Notes: a model not told the origin generated them from the sequence alone. A stretch of DNA of 21,997 bases from Verrucomicrobia bacterium UBA1731 (GCA_002317575.1 DCIH01000119.1:18138-40134); one strand, 5' to 3'. Shown: positions 19,201 to 21,062, counted from the stretch's first letter. Numbers and translations are program-made.

Positions 19201-20182
19201 GCCGGCGCCCGTAGTCGAGCAACAGCTCCATGGACGTCCCGCTGAACGAATAGGTCGCGCCATCCGTCGCGTTCGACACGGCGCAGCCATAGCCGTTCGC
19301 GTCGGAGAACGCCGAATCGTACGCCGCGCCGGGCGTGATCGGAAGCTGGTCCGCATAATCGCCGAACGCGCCGCCGATCGTGACGTCGCCGTACTGGCCC
19401 GCCGAAGGGCCGGCCTGGAACTGGTAGGAGGACAGCGAACGACCGCCTTGCGCGAACGCGCCGTTCACGCGCTCGTAGAGACCCACCGCCCCCGTGGCGA
19501 TTTCGCGGCACGGCACGTAATCGCGCACGAGCTCGTCGCCCTGGTAGAGCTGCAGCCAATACAATTTGCCGCGGAAACGGCGGGACGGATCGGAGCCCGG
19601 GATGCCCGCGAGCACGTAGAGATTCTGCGTGGCGTCGGCGGCCGACAGACCGCCTGAGAAATCGGCCGCCGTCTTCGCGCCGGCGAGCCACAGGCCGTCC
19701 TTGCTCAATTCGACTTCCACCACCGTGCCGGCGACGCCGTTCGTCCACGCGTACGTGGCGCTGCCGACCTGGCAGCTGTAGGCGTAGGAACCGCCGACGT
19801 TGTTCACGGCGAATTCGAAACCGAACACGCCCGTCTTCGTGCTGCCCGCGAGCGCCTGCATGGTGCCGCTCGCGGCGTAGTCCGTGGCGAATTTCGCCTT
19901 GAGCCGAAGGTTCGCGTTAGGCAAAATGGCGGAACCGTAGGCGCTGCCGTTTTCCAGGATGTGCTGCTGCGCGGTGCTGCCCACGACGTTGTCGACGTAC
20001 GCGAGCGCCTCGTAGGCGCGCGGCAGCCCCACGGCGTTCGCGGCCGAAGCGCCATACGCCCATCCAACCGCCAGCGCAAGGCACGCGAGCGCCCGCTCCC
20101 ACGCGCGCAGGCGTGGGAAAACGGCAAAGCTCGGCGTGCAAACGCCGAGAAAACTTGCCATTTTATGTGCAAGTCTGTCCAT
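20..20182 (-). CDS. Giant secreted modular adhesin-like protein (~6,720 aa)
   Basis: Probable role: extracellular or surface structural/adhesive protein; no enzyme motif was seen. Residues 1-47 form a signal peptide: an Arg-rich n-region, the hydrophobic core LACLALAVGWAYG, and an ASA/ANA cleavage site. Next come two LamG-like domains (about 50-255 and 386-596), eight glycine-rich domains (about 613-3685) alternating with a GW...EWxW module, two Trp/Tyr-rich PA14-like domains with fibronectin-like linkers (about 3690-4455), a beta-solenoid stretch (about 4798-5075) and three parallel beta-helices (about 5343-6720). The frame stays open upstream to 20467, but the ATG at 20182 is preferred because it opens the signal peptide and lies 11 bases after a good -10 box; the ATG at 20161 (residue 8) is the alternative. 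It ends in TAG, with no LPXTG, PEP-CTERM or recognised outer-membrane barrel. Family placement is by motif, not by search. The reading frame is certain; the function is inferred. Confidence 0.9.
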   Translation of the reverse strand: MDRLAHKMASFLGVCTPSFAVFPRLRAWERALACLALAVGWAYGASAANAVGLPRAYEALAYVDNVVGSTAQQHILENGSAYGSAILPNANLRLKAKFATDYAASGTMQALAGSTKTGVFGFEFAVNNVGGSYAYSCQVGSATYAWTNGVAGTVVEVELSKDGLWLAGAKTAADFSGGLSAADATQNLYVLAGIPGSDPSRRFRGKLYWLQLYQGDELVRDYVPCREIATGAVGLYERVNGAFAQGGRSLSSYQFQAGPSAGQYGDVTIGGAFGDYADQLPITPGAAYDSAFSDANGYGCAVSNATDGATYSFSGTSMELLLDYGRRHVKCAGWRLLRWSDGQLVASGEGSVCSFTYDAAWGHLATGGGVHLEWTWSDNTYGRYLPGGYEEVEYCQSKASDKQWLDTLYVAGPQTRVVLDVAWPEAANFGVFGYGASASAQSLRIWRQSAASGGGFCIVFNDAYGTAFYSKDAYPASVTPDTARHVFDVSASDFYADGIRFGPTSVGITKTLAGSFFLFASRWGWGGDYRGDYSTVRFYAFRVYENGVLLKDFVPARNVVTGKYGMYDVIGNKFHGNLGGGNFTGGPAYPFSPAPEPGVALFDGGIAYQDGAYVVQVFTNASYSLEAKSTLVADVMVVAGGGGGGGTIGGGGGAGQVITQQVTFVKNNVYTMSIGAGGTAPNTWNTGYVGGDTTLSGAGVAITAKGGGGGGGWNENPSARGTSGGNTNGRGAVNAASGHHKGAGSSQGWSGGGGGADEDGKTGQTPAGYSGRGGNGVATEMLGRLCYFGGGGGGGAGNQSTWGGDGGKGGGGFGGDSSNGGAIVCRNGFNGVPSTGGGGGGGGYNNSNGRAGDGGSGTIVLRYRVTDVDVTASSGTGKLPISGGEKYGEYVDTGDGYGYVVKAVGGRTYTFTAPEYWQSPGANHRVYCAGWKLVNKSTQAVLVQKTEADDLSVRTNATFTFTAGQRLRLEWQWREEFLAKDAVLNATGDEIGFAEEDDAVHSWTNVGTYAFTPKYNIAAELLVIAGGGGGGGGGGGGGGGVLYTNVMLYAGTNYTFTIGAGGAAAAGNGSKGGDTTFSGGGLSYVLYGGGGGGTHGSDAPTMDAWYGSGGGGGCHNYWNWTWGSTSFSGQGKSGGRGWCCGGGGGGGGYSQAGGNCDGSAANNATAYAGKGGEGMTNFISGVARVYGSGGGGGAGRSNSHANGTGGHLPGSGGTDSGGRGGCLTTTQGSTAGLPGVDGMGGGGGGGSYNENDGGSRKGGVGGTGGVYVRYRVAAITIGSWPRRISEITPAEAYDTYQTVTNGLLYAQQAAAEIGKTYTYSAPADWQTAGASRHAICTGWKLWEVASNTLLGESDALTATVTPERGKAYYLEWQWDETVFETYVPMDENADLFFVDDEDLVQIYTNGVHAFTPAKDIAAQLLLVGGGGAGGGGGGGGGGGGVVYTNIMLYAGSNYTFSVGEGGAASTGNGGRGGSTTFSGGGLSFDVYGGGGGGCYGNSAPSPDDRVSSGGGGGCTSYWNWSWGATAYSGLGKSGGRGWCCGGGGGGGGFSKAGADCNGSASNSSTDYAGKGGDGFTNAITGVSRVYGSGGGGGAARSNSHVASPTGGHLPGAGGADSGGRGGYLHRLQGGLYGVPGVDGMGGGGGGGSYNENDSVASRRAGKGGSGAVILRYRAGGIEVLGSPGTMLAVTPGADVEGYVPRADDAFIYGDVPAPEVGKTYTFTATPSWRTEDGFRRIDCLGWRLWNMETGELLATNVAENVTSASFVYQGFSNYVLEWLWEETFVKPQGADAGAEVRFEPDTGDVIETFTAGEWHVTPWHGFAAEALIVAGGGGGGSGGGGGGGGQVLYTNIVLASGTTYTFTVGAGGTAADSGTSGVSGGKGGSTKIVGGMYSLALAGGGAGGGYGSSGGSGVNGGGGGCTSYWNWSGAGGAAGGKAGGRGWCCGGGGGGGGLSKAGTDCDGSASNSSTAYAGKGGDGLTNAITGISRVYGSGGGGGAGRSSSHVASPTGGHLPGTGGADSGGRGGCLTRLHGSIHGVPGVDGMGGGGGGGSYNENDTSETCRRAGKGGDGAVILRYHIPALCVGGTPTAVLSCTPAAAYADWTPDASGATYGCVSNSTIGTSYSFSVPDFWRTPGGVRRITCKGWVVYDQFSGEIVDSCTTGGFDQLTTCTVTYQGSPLYLEWQWDDHYFEPFSSGDEFSETKYIEDADTIVQIYTNGTYTFTARRTFTAEVLLVGGGGGGGSGMGGGGGAGQFVHTNAWVFRKGETYTLEVGAGGRNYSPSIANNTNDSPGEHGGCTRISSTQGVELEALGGAGAPCWSYNQPGMPSYGFASGAGWCNNKSGGTPYRGNKGGSYSGWLSGGGGGAGGAGVAATSSKAGDGGVGLPCSITGEERWYAAGGGGGAGNNNVTGEGGKGGGGRGGRGNNYPGTSAVPGTGSGGGGGTWDGYRAAGNGASGTVIIRYRVPALTVGAAPTKLLTCTPVDGLTEYVPLDDDAHFYGKADAVDATKEYRFDVPDYWETPGRVHRITALGWKLRDFETDDVLQEKTLADADRTNATFTCDRERVLYLEWQWDDHYMEPYFDSDRGAVKYIGDDIIHTYVSGSHAVNMRRSTWAQVLLVGGGGAGGGGMGGGGGGGGVIYTNLFLQAGRNYAFSVGAGGVNGGNGTSGGGFGNATKFTVGGVELKAKGGGGGRGWDNWQSATADGYASGGGGSNGQGGYGTGSAAQGFAGGNSSGGGGGGGGGAGEKGGNSDSMPNNTTAATAGKGGDGLMFDISGEMHCYGSGGGGGVGWSTGHDSQHKPGSGGEESGGRGAVLHNSQILSSWCDYYGCNGVDGLGGGGGGGAYTPTWYRGGNGGSGTVIVRYTHVDVELCAAPAPWGMCWPSNDYGSAHVDDQGYGVGILAATNGVEYTFYAAERWTDGVSVDVRCTGWKLLNWEDESVIATGVGTNCTFTFAGTPVKVEWQWEAVDMRYLMNGGEIDYAGPYVVHSFTSGFTEANLNAATDVDVLLVGGGGAGGSGGGGGGGGGVIYATNMPITIGGKYMFQVGAGGASTGDGGAGGNYGSPSFFAGAGFSMMAKGGGGGRGWNSWAVTPANGYASGGGGSVGNTAAKAAGDPDQGFAGGNASGGCHGGGGGAGAPGTAATGADNANPAAGGDGGDGRWCDITGEMVCYGGGGGGGAGRRGRDDATHMPGQGGQGGGGRGGYMAGSYGSNYGQPGKDGLGGGGGGGSYRDYNYSGSRGGKGVVIVRYRHGDVMVGATPHRIQHVTPDTPDGSPYPTAQVDTNGYGMAVRIATNGVTYGFSAPDRYWAAGDSYKATLLGWKLKNRVTDEVIKTSDTSTDEDDTLTHCSFVFDGTPVYLEWNWSEEKLDAFIDPFMHQGDHYYKDGSWAHVLVEGTHSLTSKWPLVAEFLLVGGGGGGGSTMGGGGGGGGVIHLHDVYMDAGDVVQYTIGGGGSGWGDNAGSGWCGGDSWLVAPDGTKTTALGGGGGGGYDDNARYKTQFNWGTKDPTYGGCGSAGGSTHGRTRGTTETDAWTEGQGNKGGIGRYGAGGGGGGACEAGGAGNLWTDSPYPANGGKGGDGYWSDISFTWHCYGSGGGGGVGWNPTHQLHVPGKGGAESGGDGGDCDPERGSVNGTVGVNGLGGGGGGAGYWGGRGNFDYANNRKTGSRGGSGTVIVRYPQWEPSKALRVRTYADGEYGDPSPAYGIHEHFTNDAPVALSMSAPFYAAEEGGSATNYVAGWRLWDSAADAWNPQLVRASDDSPLPGESFTNCLYTYNGTYAEIEWIWERRDVVGGRVVAQANGFDTAELTVEVTGIGHDANVTGTVWLVWGSAENPFAHTNLVAEGVTAVGGRYPVSLAGLLPSEHYETRVLVETEDGAKTLSEGTSSFETRKAQPFIPGLFGGYCDNSWNNYTIVPVNTNVYLHPHASCEYEWNGKIWWQQRTWKYWGYAWYPKGDVVFYCWNNAGQRLVIDGTELMKGSADNVASHGAVTKTFDKAGWHAFELYLSNDGDWGGRNRWNAWGEADGKNYYSNFGIRENGVIYYGPNLYSYFYPIDDGTGNRYRCSDPATTGYELQVRGAARAYGSVYPRYNYDSCVPTGMAIEASATGDDDHVAAGYVVYTNVLDTAAWGVWQSGDTASFTYEQPAMNARIVWLWDKTGGMDVHWTGEFDELKPTLARFQVGYDTTDAGGTAQPAHLCAVFGFAPDALVYTNDLGAVSGVGVTNVLFDGLIPDQKYFARVIVVADATGETAEDDRTCDFKTPPLDESADYSTPGIRQIGLYSENSDTYPWYKNTFDEHPSADITAGAMAVHTKGTSTTWKNIDGTKSYNWHWWWTYDYQGYMWFDQKTYAFSGRLWRYYGLWVNGTKAFWRNSDASSTWTWTPPKAGWYYIDVRGSNNQDDGTVGPYNNNGGCANYGIGWNANNYTTLDDKTYSWNKFIDPGDGSLLRVFGRGDPGIKLLGYCYDTNGLVDGMKLEFVYPRHFTGTLYACMGSDSAGGDLTAWEHVETAATLLASTKTYTYTNLVAKGWGSPTKRCIRFLLKNDNDCPAWSASIFYRPQGPAAVSDLQIDGTGGDFIDVTGTLDSIGASFCRVKALMGTDPEHLDVVWENLPGSYLEEKGPFKLHLYTNDMKSDRFVMPDTTYYVALEFRSGGSDEDQYVTRTPVMQVTTDGAPAFRYIRDIENISNEWQVRRFWFAMSKLGVGRRPTLTAWGNFTSDPETFVQLKSFNQYTQEPNVWEMHPTDLVEHFNAYQTGSRGTFYIQWRAYCETADGLTNWTVRSAVKSSTYNDYTEYTWKGSVKEGDWSNPDNWYQGTYDIPLWLSRRYPKSGNCWVYFNTGTKARIHVTEAASANRIYFAKNKDLDLTFWGETNYTLSCNYWYTDNGTAYRDGTDWNNKITLDNVAFQVGHNDNDMNWWYWPSGFHWTITNGGKLYKPNGGDNDNRRTRMHNQTKDGKWKGRFDVLNGGTMQFDAHLYIGGDCLIVVSNGNFECNNNLFLNSKTGGGTLRICGTNSNVRIQYHLRNNAESGYQPTTLAGGIEFLLPEEPFVRVPILQTCGSGDDQQFGSADSVTLAQPLSVKILPESPALRAAVTSDYHLVQWQRKVNLKKVNVTLPHPETDAVVYRQDANKDPWLTAAEWTAAGYGNPTNLGVRICGSPIRGRVTVTGTPEALDFASLDPALGDHEGYASNDVDVVTCTAPEGVQAISADKRATVAGWILKRVDPVTLARTPIATNDASNVATCSFKHDGTWFEVEWQWRVEYRVLATTDNAGVTVSPLEQWVERGKWATVTAANSATKAWYKWVDTYGGAVSNNVTFGNHRDNPLRFSVTNAVSVQACAATRYYVATNGSDSAAGTSSATPLKTVRTAIGKSTSATVPIHVTIAPGQYPTTTGNNQEFVLDKPIVLEGQNADCSAILYRAHDGGNGAADDYRRRRTRSVIALAHADAQIRKLGVTTKNNQWGRGVTCENGGLVDGCHIYQCYTVDNNSWGCHGGGAIIYTGGRIRNSVIERNVCNGTGSNGYVGGGVYMNGGQVDHCVITNNWGNPRGYGGGAGGGVYMEGTGSTLRDCLIAKNCHTSYGSGVRMCGRANLIENCIIADNYCDRKADCNGFSIQYGTARNCVIWNNTSLGTPVDVGMDANGGWEIEHCVSSMALPGTGNVVKDPQFIPGDPLYRSPYGVLTDLGVATDRMRGGDAFDLTGNPRVSGATADVGAHEIRQDALACDFTAVVTGAGTNAVVTLDGSVIGAGACDYTWYWTGGGSTDWQTTNGVGLTHLEFAGWATGKYTIRLQIQTVVGGATTFVERQDVLTVAPTATYVSTKGKNVYPYDTWATAAAEVQDAIDAVADGGTVTLAEGAYPRINKPRLVVNRPIRLMSEKGPENTIIHGYVNRYHTWGTDQEAPDKFIWVGHAGAWVDGITFCGYNDLEKRSFTEMFGGMHISGGVVSNCVIRNWYTSENPNRNSVSEHGAGVNITGGLLVDSTVCGNQIKASNSNGYVGGGIYMNGGMVDRCVVSNNWTQQTWSGYAQSGGGVYMDAGTLRNSLIVGNTCNNYGGGVYATSYSKVYSCTIVGNTARYAGGLHVNNANVTVMDTIVRDNAAYEDITAGAPDWRMATGAQVYNLWSPKFGGYCENVTQETLARDPVFAGPAIGVYSIDSSSPCVDTAVREPDPGERDLNGNPRLAGSRMDAGCCENDLSSPTFGLSYRKLDTDVGETRVLLTASGTAALPIEPLKCCWVVDGDDEMLEDPSWFEDHWEGTNKIVTLRPGWHSVSVCVYYVDERGYDHRVIVRRPNWFTVLTTDVYVSPDNLSPEQPYASWETAATKLEDALALVADYGTVHLGVGSYYRSSELSITRPIKIVGSVNPSSDICAVLDGMDCCRPLGVYHRDAVVANVRIIRGTGFGRYRQVEDGFGFYLYDGTITNCWITQNSMSSDVYDSTVGNYTRRTSGWGGMGGRVHNGILVDSVVTNNWVSNGNAPVGLGLYVSGTGLVDRCVIVDNKQTANQNNSWVLAGGGLYMTGAGRVRNCIFRGNAVNAYGGAYVKAGYVDNCLFENNRAFSYNGTVYAGGIYAIDPARVRNCVFLTNRCDKSTDARQINVQGDSALYSNCFLPVSYGVNPIVSSTYNTGWQNEELPELWAGLLGQATYAGQWGADEDLLKWRTDWGKRVPRKAAVVDKGAKLDWMTEGALDFNRRPRVNGAKPEVGPYECDVPFGFFYLLR
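1600..2735 (-). other. Parallel beta-helix domain 2 of the giant protein
   Basis: About residues 5817-6195. It starts 'TYVSTKGKNVYPYDTW', then 'DAIDAVADGGTVTLAEGAY' and 'RPIRLMSEKG'. Coils include VSNCVIRNWY, GGGIYMNGGMVDRCVVSNNW, GGGVYMDAGTLRNSLIVGN and KVYSCTIVGNTARYAGGLH. It closes with 'DLNGNPRLAGSRMDAGCCE'. A PKD/Ig-like linker of about 90 residues (DFTAVVTGAGTNAVVTLDGS ... YTWYW) lies upstream at about 2740-3010. Confidence 0.7.
3010..4155 (-). other. Parallel beta-helix domain 1 of the giant protein
   Basis: About residues 5343-5725. It begins 'RYYVATNGSDSAAGTSSATP', then 'HVTIAPGQY' and 'KPIVLEGQN', the typical entry to DUF1565/pectate-lyase-like beta-helices. Coils follow with Cys and Asn at repeating positions (NSVIERNVCNG, GGGVYMNGGQVDHCVITNN, LRDCLIAKNC, IENCIIADNYC). 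It closes with 'DLTGNPRVSGATADVGAHE'. The GGG.Y/NN pattern recalls the repeats of chlamydial polymorphic outer-membrane proteins. A binding or structural role is more likely than lyase activity, because no catalytic cluster was seen. Confidence 0.7.
4960..5790 (-). other. Beta-solenoid stretch resembling autotransporter passenger repeats
   Basis: About residues 4798-5075. It opens with 'YTWKGSVKEGDWSNPDNW', the 'W.G...G.W.....NW' opening seen in autotransporter-associated beta-strand repeats and sheath-like secreted proteins. Short regular strands follow (RIHVTEAASANRIYFA, ITLDNVAFQVG, HWTITNGGKLY, RFDVLNGGTMQF, LIVVSNGNFECNNN, GGTLRICGTNSNV). Asn and Gly recur at turn positions, consistent with a right-handed solenoid. 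No catalytic motif was recognised. Confidence 0.45.
6820..8490 (-). other. Two Trp/Tyr-rich PA14-like domains of the giant protein
   Basis: The first lies at about 8000-8490 (residues 3898-4062) and the second at about 6820-7375 (residues 4270-4455). Both show the PA14/GLEYA-like order: an aromatic strand (WWQQRTWKYWGYAWYPKG; WHWWWTYDYQGYMWF), an L-[VW]-[IV]-[DN]-G-T strand (RLVIDGTELMKG; GLWVNGTKAFW), then AGWHAFELYLSND or AGWYYIDVRGSNN, then a YGIG-like glycine strand. PA14-like domains commonly bind glycans; that function here is inference. A divergent GW-type module and a fibronectin-like linker separate the two. Confidence 0.5.
8500..9130 (-). other. GW...EWxW module plus fibronectin type III-like linker
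   Basis: About residues 3685-3895. After the last glycine-rich domain, one further divergent GW...EWxW module (VAGWRLWD ... YAEIEWIWE) is followed by a domain of roughly 95 residues. It ends in 'LAGLLPSEHYETRVLVETEDG' and 'SSFETRK', the usual closing strands of a fibronectin type III fold ('L.P.T.Y..R......G' then 'F.T'). A second linker of this kind is at about 7390-7700 ('GLIPDQKYFARVIV'). Confidence 0.5.
9130..18345 (-). repeat. Eight tandem glycine-rich domains alternating with a GW...EWxW module
   Basis: Glycine-rich domains lie at about 17575-18345, 16370-17195, 15165-15990, 13948-14772, 12785-13548, 11575-12395, 10420-11225 and 9130-10010. Each opens with a strand such as 'VQIYTNGTYTFTA', then AEVLLVGGGGGGG, a 'Y.TNI.L..G.TYTFTVGAGG' strand pair, several polyglycine runs, and closes with 'GSGTVIVRYR'. 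This is the pattern of the glycine-rich domain family found in surface proteins and phage tail adhesins. Between them sits an unnamed module of about 100 residues: 'VTP...Y', 'G.TYTF.AP..W..PG..R..C.GWKL', 'TFTF.G...YLEWQW'. Packing of the polyglycine as polyglycine-II helices is inferred from family knowledge. Confidence 0.85.
13948..17575 (-). repeat. Three near-identical ~1.2 kb repeat units inside the glycine-rich array
   Basis: Units 2, 3 and 4 of the array are much more alike than the others, also at DNA level. The marker AAGGTGTCCGCCCGTG recurs near 16559, 15356 and 14141, giving spacings of about 1,203 and 1,215 bases. Each copy encodes GRGWCCGGGGGGGG, a 'C.GSA.N....YAGKGG.G.TN.I.G..RVYGSGGGGGA.RS.SH' stretch, and GGHLPG.GG.DSGGRGG. 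By eye the blocks around 14005-14360 and 15205-15560 are roughly 90% identical, which indicates recent duplication or gene conversion. Confidence 0.8.
18395..19025 (-). other. LamG/concanavalin A-like domain 2 of the giant protein
   Basis: About residues 386-596, starting at GGYEEVEYCQS and ending with 'VRFYAFRVYENGVLLKDF' plus VPARNVVTGKYGMYDVIGNKF. It has the same closing pattern as domain 1 (FVPARN versus YVPCRE, GMYDVIG versus GLYERVN), so the two are divergent copies of one fold. A GW...EWxW module (residues about 265-381) lies between them. Confidence 0.6.
19420..20035 (-). other. LamG/concanavalin A-like domain 1 of the giant protein
   Basis: About residues 50-255. A beta-rich stretch beginning after LPRAYEALAYVDN ends with 'LYWLQLYQGDELVRDYVPCR', closely followed by 'GAVGLYERVNGAF'. 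This ending, in which the object's displacement is described and then 'VPC...TG..GLYD', is the hallmark of LamG-like jelly-roll domains in large secreted proteins of PVC bacteria. Carbohydrate or protein binding is a family-level expectation only. Confidence 0.6.
20039..20182 (-). other. Sec signal peptide coding region with two internal hairpins
   Basis: The first 47-50 residues have a positively charged n-region (RLRAWER), a hydrophobic core (ALACLALAVGW) and small residues before the predicted cut (GASA, then ANA), consistent with signal peptidase I cleavage. The n-region is unusually long, about 30 residues if translation begins at 20182. Two perfect inverted repeats lie in the coding DNA: an 8-bp stem at 20130-20149 (CTCGGCGT/ACGCCGAG, 4-base loop) and a 7-bp stem at 20098-20117 (CCCACGC/GCGTGGG, 6-base loop). 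Both would fold in the mRNA just after the start codon. Confidence 0.75.
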
Positions 20183-20193
20183 GGATTTCCCCA

Positions 20194-20222
20194 ATAATAC
20201 CACAACGCGCCCACATGCGCAA
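20194..20222 (-). promoter_or_regulatory. Probable promoter of the giant gene
   Basis: On the minus strand, TTGCGC (20217-20222) and TATTAT (20194-20199) are separated by exactly 17 bases, and the -10 is preceded by TGG, an extended -10 (TGn). The -10 ends only 11 bases before the ATG at 20182. Transcription would therefore start about 3-6 bases before the start codon, so the message would be nearly leaderless. The GGGGAA just upstream of the ATG could act as a ribosome site only if transcription starts earlier. Confidence 0.5.
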
Positions 20223-20257
20223 AGCATTTTTGGCACACGGACGCGGCCCCACAAGGG

Positions 20258-20283
20258 GGTCACGCCGCTCCGCCGGCGTGACC
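20258..20283. repeat. Perfect 10-bp inverted repeat upstream of the giant gene
   Basis: GGTCACGCCG at 20258-20267 pairs with CGGCGTGACC at 20274-20283 across a 6-base loop (CTCCGC). There is no U-run on either side, so it is not a classical terminator. It sits between the toxin stop codon and the predicted promoter of the giant gene. Confidence 0.7.
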
Positions 20284-20317
20284 AAGGGCGAGAAAGTCGC
20301 GTTCCTGTCACGGACCT

Positions 20318-20409
20318 GGTGGCGTCGGCGGGATGGGCCGAAGCGAAGCGGAGGGCAGGTCGCCGGAGGCGACGGCGAAGCCGACCGCAAAGGCCCGCGC
20401 GACGCCACC
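20318..20409. repeat. Compound inverted-repeat element between toxin and giant gene
   Basis: The outer arms GGTGGCGTCG (20318-20327) and CGACGCCACC (20400-20409) are perfectly complementary and extend inward imperfectly through GCGGG/CCCGC. Inside are a hairpin at 20359-20373 (GTCGCC, loop GGA, GGCGAC) and a small one at 20373-20383 (CGGC, loop GAA, GCCG). The whole can fold into a branched structure of 92 bases. It could be a REP-like mobile hairpin, a read-through terminator after the toxin, or a structured RNA; the sequence alone does not decide. Confidence 0.5.
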
Positions 20410-20463
20410 CCCTTGCAGGACGCCTCTGCGCGGCGCGGGACGCACCACCGGCATCACACCTTA

Positions 20464-20781
20464 TCACAACGACCAGGACTGCCAGTTCCTTCGCCGATAT
20501 ATGAACCGCCGCACTTCCATCACGTTGTCAATCACGACATAAAGGACGAAGAAATTTCCAACGGGAATCTTGTAATAGGGATGCTCCCGATCGACCTGCG
20601 ATGGATAGGCCTCAAATGCCAGAGGCGCCTCCAACCGTTCGTCAAGTGCGGCAAACACGTCGTCGACCAACTTGTCCGCAGCTTGTGGATTCCGCAATTC
20701 ACGTTGAATGTAATCAACCGTATTCCCAAGCTCTTCTTCAAAGAACGGAAGAATTGACAGTCGGTAGATCTGTTCAAACAC
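20464..20781 (-). CDS. RelE/ParE-family toxin of a type II toxin-antitoxin pair
   Basis: About 105 residues. It begins near strand IYRLSILPFFEEEL, has the helical 'DYIQRELRNPQAADKLVDDVFAALDERL', then the family's hallmark C-terminal beta-sheet HPYYKIPVGNFFVLYVVI followed by VMEVRRFIYRRRNW. RelE members cleave mRNA at the ribosome and ParE members poison gyrase; which applies here is not visible. I chose the GTG at 20781 because AAAGGA lies 10 bases upstream, the start falls just before the first strand as in the family, and the overlap with the antitoxin is only 8 bases. An in-frame ATG at 20817 would add 12 residues but has no ribosome site. Base composition is less GC-rich than the giant gene, and the gene uses the codon TCA, which the giant gene avoids. 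The pair probably forms one transcript. Confidence 0.8.
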   Translation of the reverse strand: MFEQIYRLSILPFFEEELGNTVDYIQRELRNPQAADKLVDDVFAALDERLEAPLAFEAYPSQVDREHPYYKIPVGNFFVLYVVIDNVMEVRRFIYRRRNWQSWSL

Positions 20782-21037
20782 GACGGATGCGTCCTTTGAG
20801 CCGTGCGTAGACTTCATCGCGCGTGAAGCGGCGCGGGTCAGATTGCGCTATGCGATCCGTTTCCGAAAGAATGGCCTCCATTGGATCCAAAAGGCGCTCA
20901 TATTCGCCTATCGTCATCATAACGGCCGCACCATAACCGTTTTTCGTGAACACAATCGGGCCAGCCTGCATTTCATCCTCAATAGTTGAAAAGCTGTTTC
21001 GCAAATCAGTAACAGGACGTATGTTCAGTTTCTGCAT
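20774..21037 (-). CDS. Phd/YefM-family antitoxin
   Basis: 87 residues. The N-terminal half, MQKLNIRPVTDLRNSFSTI ... GPIVFTKNGYGAAVMMTIGEYERLL, is the Phd/YefM DNA-binding fold. The pattern 'RPVTDLRN....I......GPI..TKNG..AAV..S..EYE.L' is characteristic, with Thr/Ile replacing the usual Ser/Leu. The C-terminal half (SETDRIAQSDPRRFTRDEV to RIRRV) is a charged, probably flexible toxin-binding tail. The start at 21037 is chosen because AAGGGG lies 7 bases upstream and the family begins at this Met; an upstream ATG at 21091 would add 18 residues overlapping the promoter. It lies directly before the toxin gene with an 8-base overlap, the usual antitoxin-first order. It is expected to repress its own promoter together with the toxin. 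Confidence 0.85.
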   Translation of the reverse strand: MQKLNIRPVTDLRNSFSTIEDEMQAGPIVFTKNGYGAAVMMTIGEYERLLDPMEAILSETDRIAQSDPRRFTRDEVYARLKGRIRRV

Positions 21038-21044
21038 AGTTAAA

Positions 21045-21050
21045 CCCCTT
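21045..21050 (-). promoter_or_regulatory. Ribosome binding site of the antitoxin
   Basis: AAGGGG on the minus strand lies 7 bases before the ATG at 21037. It fixes that ATG, rather than the one at 21091, as the start. Confidence 0.7.
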
Positions 21051-21062
21051 GAAAATGCCGTT

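Noticed and set aside
806..19657. Plus-strand open frame of 6,283 codons
   Set aside because: It is exactly in register with the giant minus-strand gene and explained by missing TTA, CTA and TCA codons there. Its translation is low-complexity Arg/Ala/His/Val with no domain and no signal sequence.
20183..20467. Extension of the giant gene upstream to an ATG at 20467
   Set aside because: The extra 95 residues are Arg-rich without a domain, would precede the signal peptide, and run through the hairpins and the predicted promoter.
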